Part shown: in pieces, positions 59,927 to 64,000 of the stretch | Position numbering within the stretch: position 1 is the first letter of the stretch | Layout: each line of letters starts with the position of its first letter | Source of the DNA: Pseudoscleropodium purum | Taxonomy: Eukaryota > Streptophyta > Bryopsida > Hypnales > Brachytheciaceae | NCBI GenBank assembly: GCA_963969395.1 | Contig: OZ017801.1 | Span: forward strand, 8,623,611-8,687,610 | Length of the DNA: 64,000 nucleotides | Reading direction: 5' to 3' | The notes under the pieces: model-generated | Database searches by the model: none | Seen by the model: the letters and a program-made list of their open reading frames with translations, nothing else | Told to the model about the DNA's origin: nothing | Translations under genes and position numbers: made by a program

Positions 59927-62900
59927 TTAGACAAGTTGTACAACAGCTGCCACTCGAAGGGATCCACCTTGCAGAAGGTCTGGCAGCTCATCAAATAAGA
60001 ACGCTGTTCGCCAGCCCCATCCTTTGGGTGCCTTCGGTAGCAGTGTACCTGCCTGAGTGAGACTGCCAAGCGGAATCACGCCCCGCTTGGCGGGACAGAT
60101 CAGCTGCAAGGGAATACAGGAAAGCACACATTAAAACTGCAATTTTCCTGATGAAGTCCTGTAAATAAACACCTGCTTCTCACTCTGCTCTAGAAAATGA
60201 AGTACGCACTTTGAATCCATGTCTTCCGTAAGTGGTACAGGAATCATCATTTTAAGAAGCAAAAATAATGTAAGAACCCTTTTTCTAACTGGAATTTATT
60301 CGAGGCGTGATTGAGTTCTTACTTGGTAGCGTGCCGTTACTTTTTCTCTGGTGTCGGTGTAAAAAGAAACCTAGATCCACAACAGTTCAACATGATGCTT
60401 AGAATATTCTGGGAAGTAACCAATATCTTAAGCATAGCATGAATATCTTCATTAACATAGCAGAAATAGCATTATGCACTTGCTCCTCCACACATGACAA
60501 GTGAGATCCGTATGAACTCCCCCACAGTTGATTTGTTTCAAAATACGAAACCAACGTCGATTTCTTGGGGCACAGATACACGAACACAGCAGAGCACAGA
60601 AGCAACCTCAACCATCACAATTTCAAGAGAACGGAGAATCTTTATGAACTTCACATCCCTCTTAAGTGTTAGAAACCCACCTTCCTATAAGGGCCAACGT
60701 CCTCAGCTTTGCGCCTATGCAGGAAAAGACCTGCCACACAGAAGTTTCACTCAATTATGAGCCGCTGGCAGCAATCATCAAATTCCAACCATCATTTTCG
60801 TGCATCGGAAGTTTATGTAGATATAATAGTCTGAGAAACTGATGGATGCTGATTACCAAGAGTGCGCCTTCCTCTTGGATCTTCGTCATTGAAGGCTTGC
60901 ACGCTGACCTGATCCATCGGAAGAACACCAAATTCTTAATTCCCGTCTGGAGATAGGAAGAAGCAAAGGAAAATATTTCAAGACCTTTTTCTTGCGACCA
61001 ACTATTCCACATAATATGACCAAACAACTCAATGTGCAAATTGTTTTTTCCAATGCCAATTGAAGATGTAGAAGTCAAGCAAACCTTTACTTCAAAATTG
61101 AGTCAACATATGCAGGACGTAGAAACACTTCGATTCTCACCTTCCACAGAGAACCAGCATAGAAAGCTTCTGGGGAATGCTTGGACTGACCATCCCCAAG
61201 GCGATGCACATCTTCAAATTCAACGCTGCAAAAGTTTCGTAATATATAAGCTCATATTAGAGTTCTCAACGCCAGAGGTTGCATGCATTCAAACCGGAGG
61301 TCAGAAGAGGAGTGAAACACCACTACTTATATGGTGACTCCAATATCCAAATTACACCTTTTGAGTTTGATCTGCAAAAGCATATAAACACAAAATGCAT
61401 CAACATCTATGAACATGATATGCAAGCAGCATGTGCAAGTTCAGTTATCTTACCCAAACCGGAACGGAGGAAAACTTCGCAAAGGTGTATTCAAATCCAA
61501 AAGGATTGAACCACCTTCACCTCCTTCCCATTCTCTTGCAGCAGCAAGATCCTGGGTAACACCCTTGGAAATGCTCATATTGCTCAACATTGCATCAATG
61601 CTTGCGGGTTTTGATGAATCCTCAGCCCTTGAGGTGGCATCAGGAGCTACAATACTACTCGAGGCAGTCCCTCCTTGCGCGGTGCCATCGGCAGGTGCAC
61701 TATGGGCAGGAGGTAAATCACGTCCAACAAGGTCCATTTGACTATTTCCAACTCCACCTTGTTGGGGGGTCCCCCTTGCACCATAAGCCCCTAAGGAAGG
61801 AATGTACAGAAATCGAGGAGCTGGCCAACTGCCAGGGGGTCCAAACGTTGTTCCTCGACCAATCCCTGCCAAACCATCCATTGAAGTGCGAACATGGACT
61901 CGACCAGTGGACTGTGAGCTGGCACCCACTCCGCCACCGACGCTGCCGCCAACCCCCTCCGCCCCCGGAAAAATTCCAGTTGGCACAGGCCCTGAATTCT
62001 GACCGTCCTCTCTGTAATGTAAACCTGGTATCCTCGCATGCGTATAACTTGGGTTGAATTGTCGACAATTACAATTTCCGTACACGAGACAGCAGTTTCT
62101 ACAGGTTTCGGCAGCGATTGTGAGCACTTGCTGCCGTAAAAGTGTCTGCAATAGCCAACATTGATAAGAAAGGAGAACGAACTGAAGAGTATGCCAAAAG
62201 TTCATCCTCATGTCCAACAAGTAAATTGTGAATTGAAATTATTTGAACTATGGTGACAAATATGATATACGTATCGTACCTGCAACCACACGCTATCAGC
62301 AACTGACTTGCACGGGAAACCAAGCTCCTCCAGACGACCTCGCATATAGAGCAAATCATCAAATGTCATATGACAGTATAGGACACCTCCACCTTCGAAC
62401 ACTCCTAAGAAAGCCTCCCAATCTTCTGCAATTCCCCAATTCCCACTGTTGGGAAAGGCTTTCTTCGCTTTCCTCTCCACCACTCGCCCACCCCATGAAG
62501 GCGTAGCGCATGTACTATCCCTGGTGCCACGGACATAATACAGTCGGATCAGAAATATCAAGGGAGAGGATTGACATCTACACCAAACTCTGTTTCAGAC
62601 ATAAAAAAACACGTAATAATGCATGGAAGGAACATTATCTTTCACTCCGGCTACTACGCTTGGTTCATAAAGTTTGGAATAATTCATCTCAAGTTTGGAA
62701 TAATCAACCCCTTAAAGATCATGGATTCATGTTTATAAAAACAACCAATTTGACTGATTATATTGTGAAAAAAGTGACCACCTCCTGAAATGTATACTGA
62801 AGAAAGAAAAATGTACCTCTTGGTATAGAACTGAAAGTGGGAATCCAAAACATAGCATTAACCTATGGATTGAAATTCGCACCTTGGGGAAGACGGGGTC

Positions 62901-64000
62901 GTCTCGGGTGACGGTGAGCAAGGCCCATTACCAACCTGGTCACCACTTCGAGGGGGATTCCAGGCTTCTTCGTAACCAAACCTTCCACAAAAGCCAGGCT
63001 CAACACTGGAGAAGTTTAATTGAGCGGGACTAGAGCATGTATCCCCACTTGTGCAAGCTTCTCCATTTTTGTGGATCTCGATAAAAGGTTGTGAAGGGTC
63101 TACTTCCTTGAGAGGTTTTCCATTCGAAGACCCCAAACTGTGATCATACATACACGCTGATAATGCTCGTGGGCTTTGATCGGCGCGGAAAGAACTCCTG
63201 GAGTCCAAACTCAAGGAAGTTGTAGGAGAAGAAAACCCAGCAGAAAAATTTGTAACTGCTGAATCAGTAAGTTCAAAGAGAATATCATGCACACTTTTGG
63301 TCACCTCAGCCATTCCTGGTACACCCTCCACCGCTACAGGACTCACCATTTCATCTGACGTCGACCTGAGCTCAAATTCCAACCAGTATAAATATGTCTA
63401 CTATAATAACCTGATGCAAGCTAGTGTGAAACTATTGAAGTACACGTGGAAACAATAAGCATACAGCACAAGCTAAAGTCCTCAGCAGCAAAACCCTGAT
63501 TATGAAACTAATTTTAAGCTAACCTGATAGGCACTTTGTCATCAAGCTCTTCAAGTTTCTGATCCTGGTGTGCAGACCAAATTGAACTCTCTAGTGCAGG
63601 GGTTCCAGTCATAGACGATCCCTTTGAATCAGAGCTTGGCAGCTGGGGCATCTCGAGTACCACCCCACGGGATATCAAGACATACAGTGCAAGCTCAAAC
63701 CTGCGGTCACAACACCACATACTAGAACAGCCCTTCTATGATATTAAAACCAACTACTAGAGACTAGCTTTGTGGGGTGAAGCTTCATAAATAGATAAAT
63801 TTATTCGCACTGGTGACATAGAAACTGTCAGGTTTATTCCAACCATAAAGTCACTTCGCTAAATCGGTCAAGCTATCACTGGAAAAACAGGGCATGAGGC
63901 ACTCAGAGCGCACCTCTTTTCTTCACTCAACACCCAAAGTTCATCAGAGGTCAATAGTTTCTGCAAAGTTTGCGTTGAAAGCTTCGGAAGAATCTGCAGA
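59927..64000 (-). CDS. BTB/BACK-type plant protein, C-terminal part (5' end outside window)
   Basis: Ten exons on the minus strand, 3' to 5': 59927-60103, 60323-60370, 60681-60730, 60857-60908, 61141-61225, 61454-62145, 62280-62520, 62883-63365, 63524-63700, 63914 to beyond 64000. All phases agree, giving 697 residues up to a TAA at 59927-59929. The first residues in the window (LPKLSTQTLQKLL, ELWVLSEEKRFELALYVL) resemble a BACK-type helical region that follows a BTB domain. Next come a serine-rich stretch, NWGIAEDWEAFLGVFEGGGV, a Cys cluster (ETCRNCCLVYGNCNC), a glycine-rich linker, FPPFRFGVEFEDV, SVQAFNDEDPRGRRTL, REKVTARYQLICPAKRG and the C terminus WGWRTAFLFDELPDLL. BTB/BACK proteins usually recruit substrates to CUL3 ubiquitin ligases; that role is inferred. 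The BTB domain itself would lie to the right, unseen. Confidence 0.85.

Noticed and set aside
61590..62057. 155-codon plus-strand ORF opposite the BTB/BACK gene
   Set aside because: Antisense shadow of the 692-bp exon, which has consistent splice phases on the minus strand.

Overview
The window looks like nuclear DNA of a land plant outside the flowering plants, most likely a moss or another bryophyte. Three things point there. Two spliced genes at the right end encode plant-specific protein families and have GT-AG introns of about 90 to 550 bp. The MCTP gene has 13 coding introns, whereas flowering-plant MCTP genes are mostly intronless. Several broken transposase-like reading frames resemble repeat proteins I remember from moss genomes; that last point is recollection and was not searched.

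Layout. 1-2085: one end of a CACTA (En/Spm-like) DNA transposon, with its terminal motif at 320 and coding exons on the minus strand. 2086-8646: two copies of a 3.3-kb element, tail to tail, forming a 6.5-kb imperfect palindrome. The element has TGTCGCAGC/GCTGCGACA ends, and the right copy has a clean 5-bp target duplication (GAGAT). Each copy carries a gag-like reading frame, intact in the right copy and stopped once in the left. 8652-25,200: a graveyard of mobile-element coding sequence on both strands: a RING-like cysteine/histidine frame, a spliced degenerate gene, a small terminal-inverted-repeat element, a transposase pseudogene with a DFSENY motif, and a second, SWIM-like transposase remnant. 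One short intact ORF of unknown function lies at 16,782-17,195. 25,200-50,900: AT-rich, gene-poor DNA holding tandem arrays (about 118-bp units at 28.0 kb, a 179-bp satellite-like array at 28.9 kb, 51-bp units arranged in threes at 36.4 kb), three related LTR-like sequences at 30.4-35.6 kb, and a family of small elements ending in TTAACCC/GGGTTAA.

50,900-64,000 is the gene-bearing, less AT-rich part. A complete MCTP gene (C2 domains plus a C-terminal membrane region, 934 residues reconstructed from 14 exons in consistent phase) runs rightward from 51,592 to 58,291. Converging on it from the right edge is the 3' part of a BTB/BACK-type plant gene on the minus strand, ten exons of which are in the window (59,927 to beyond 64,000). 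No functional link between the two genes is evident. I found no CRISPR array, rRNA gene or convincing tRNA gene.
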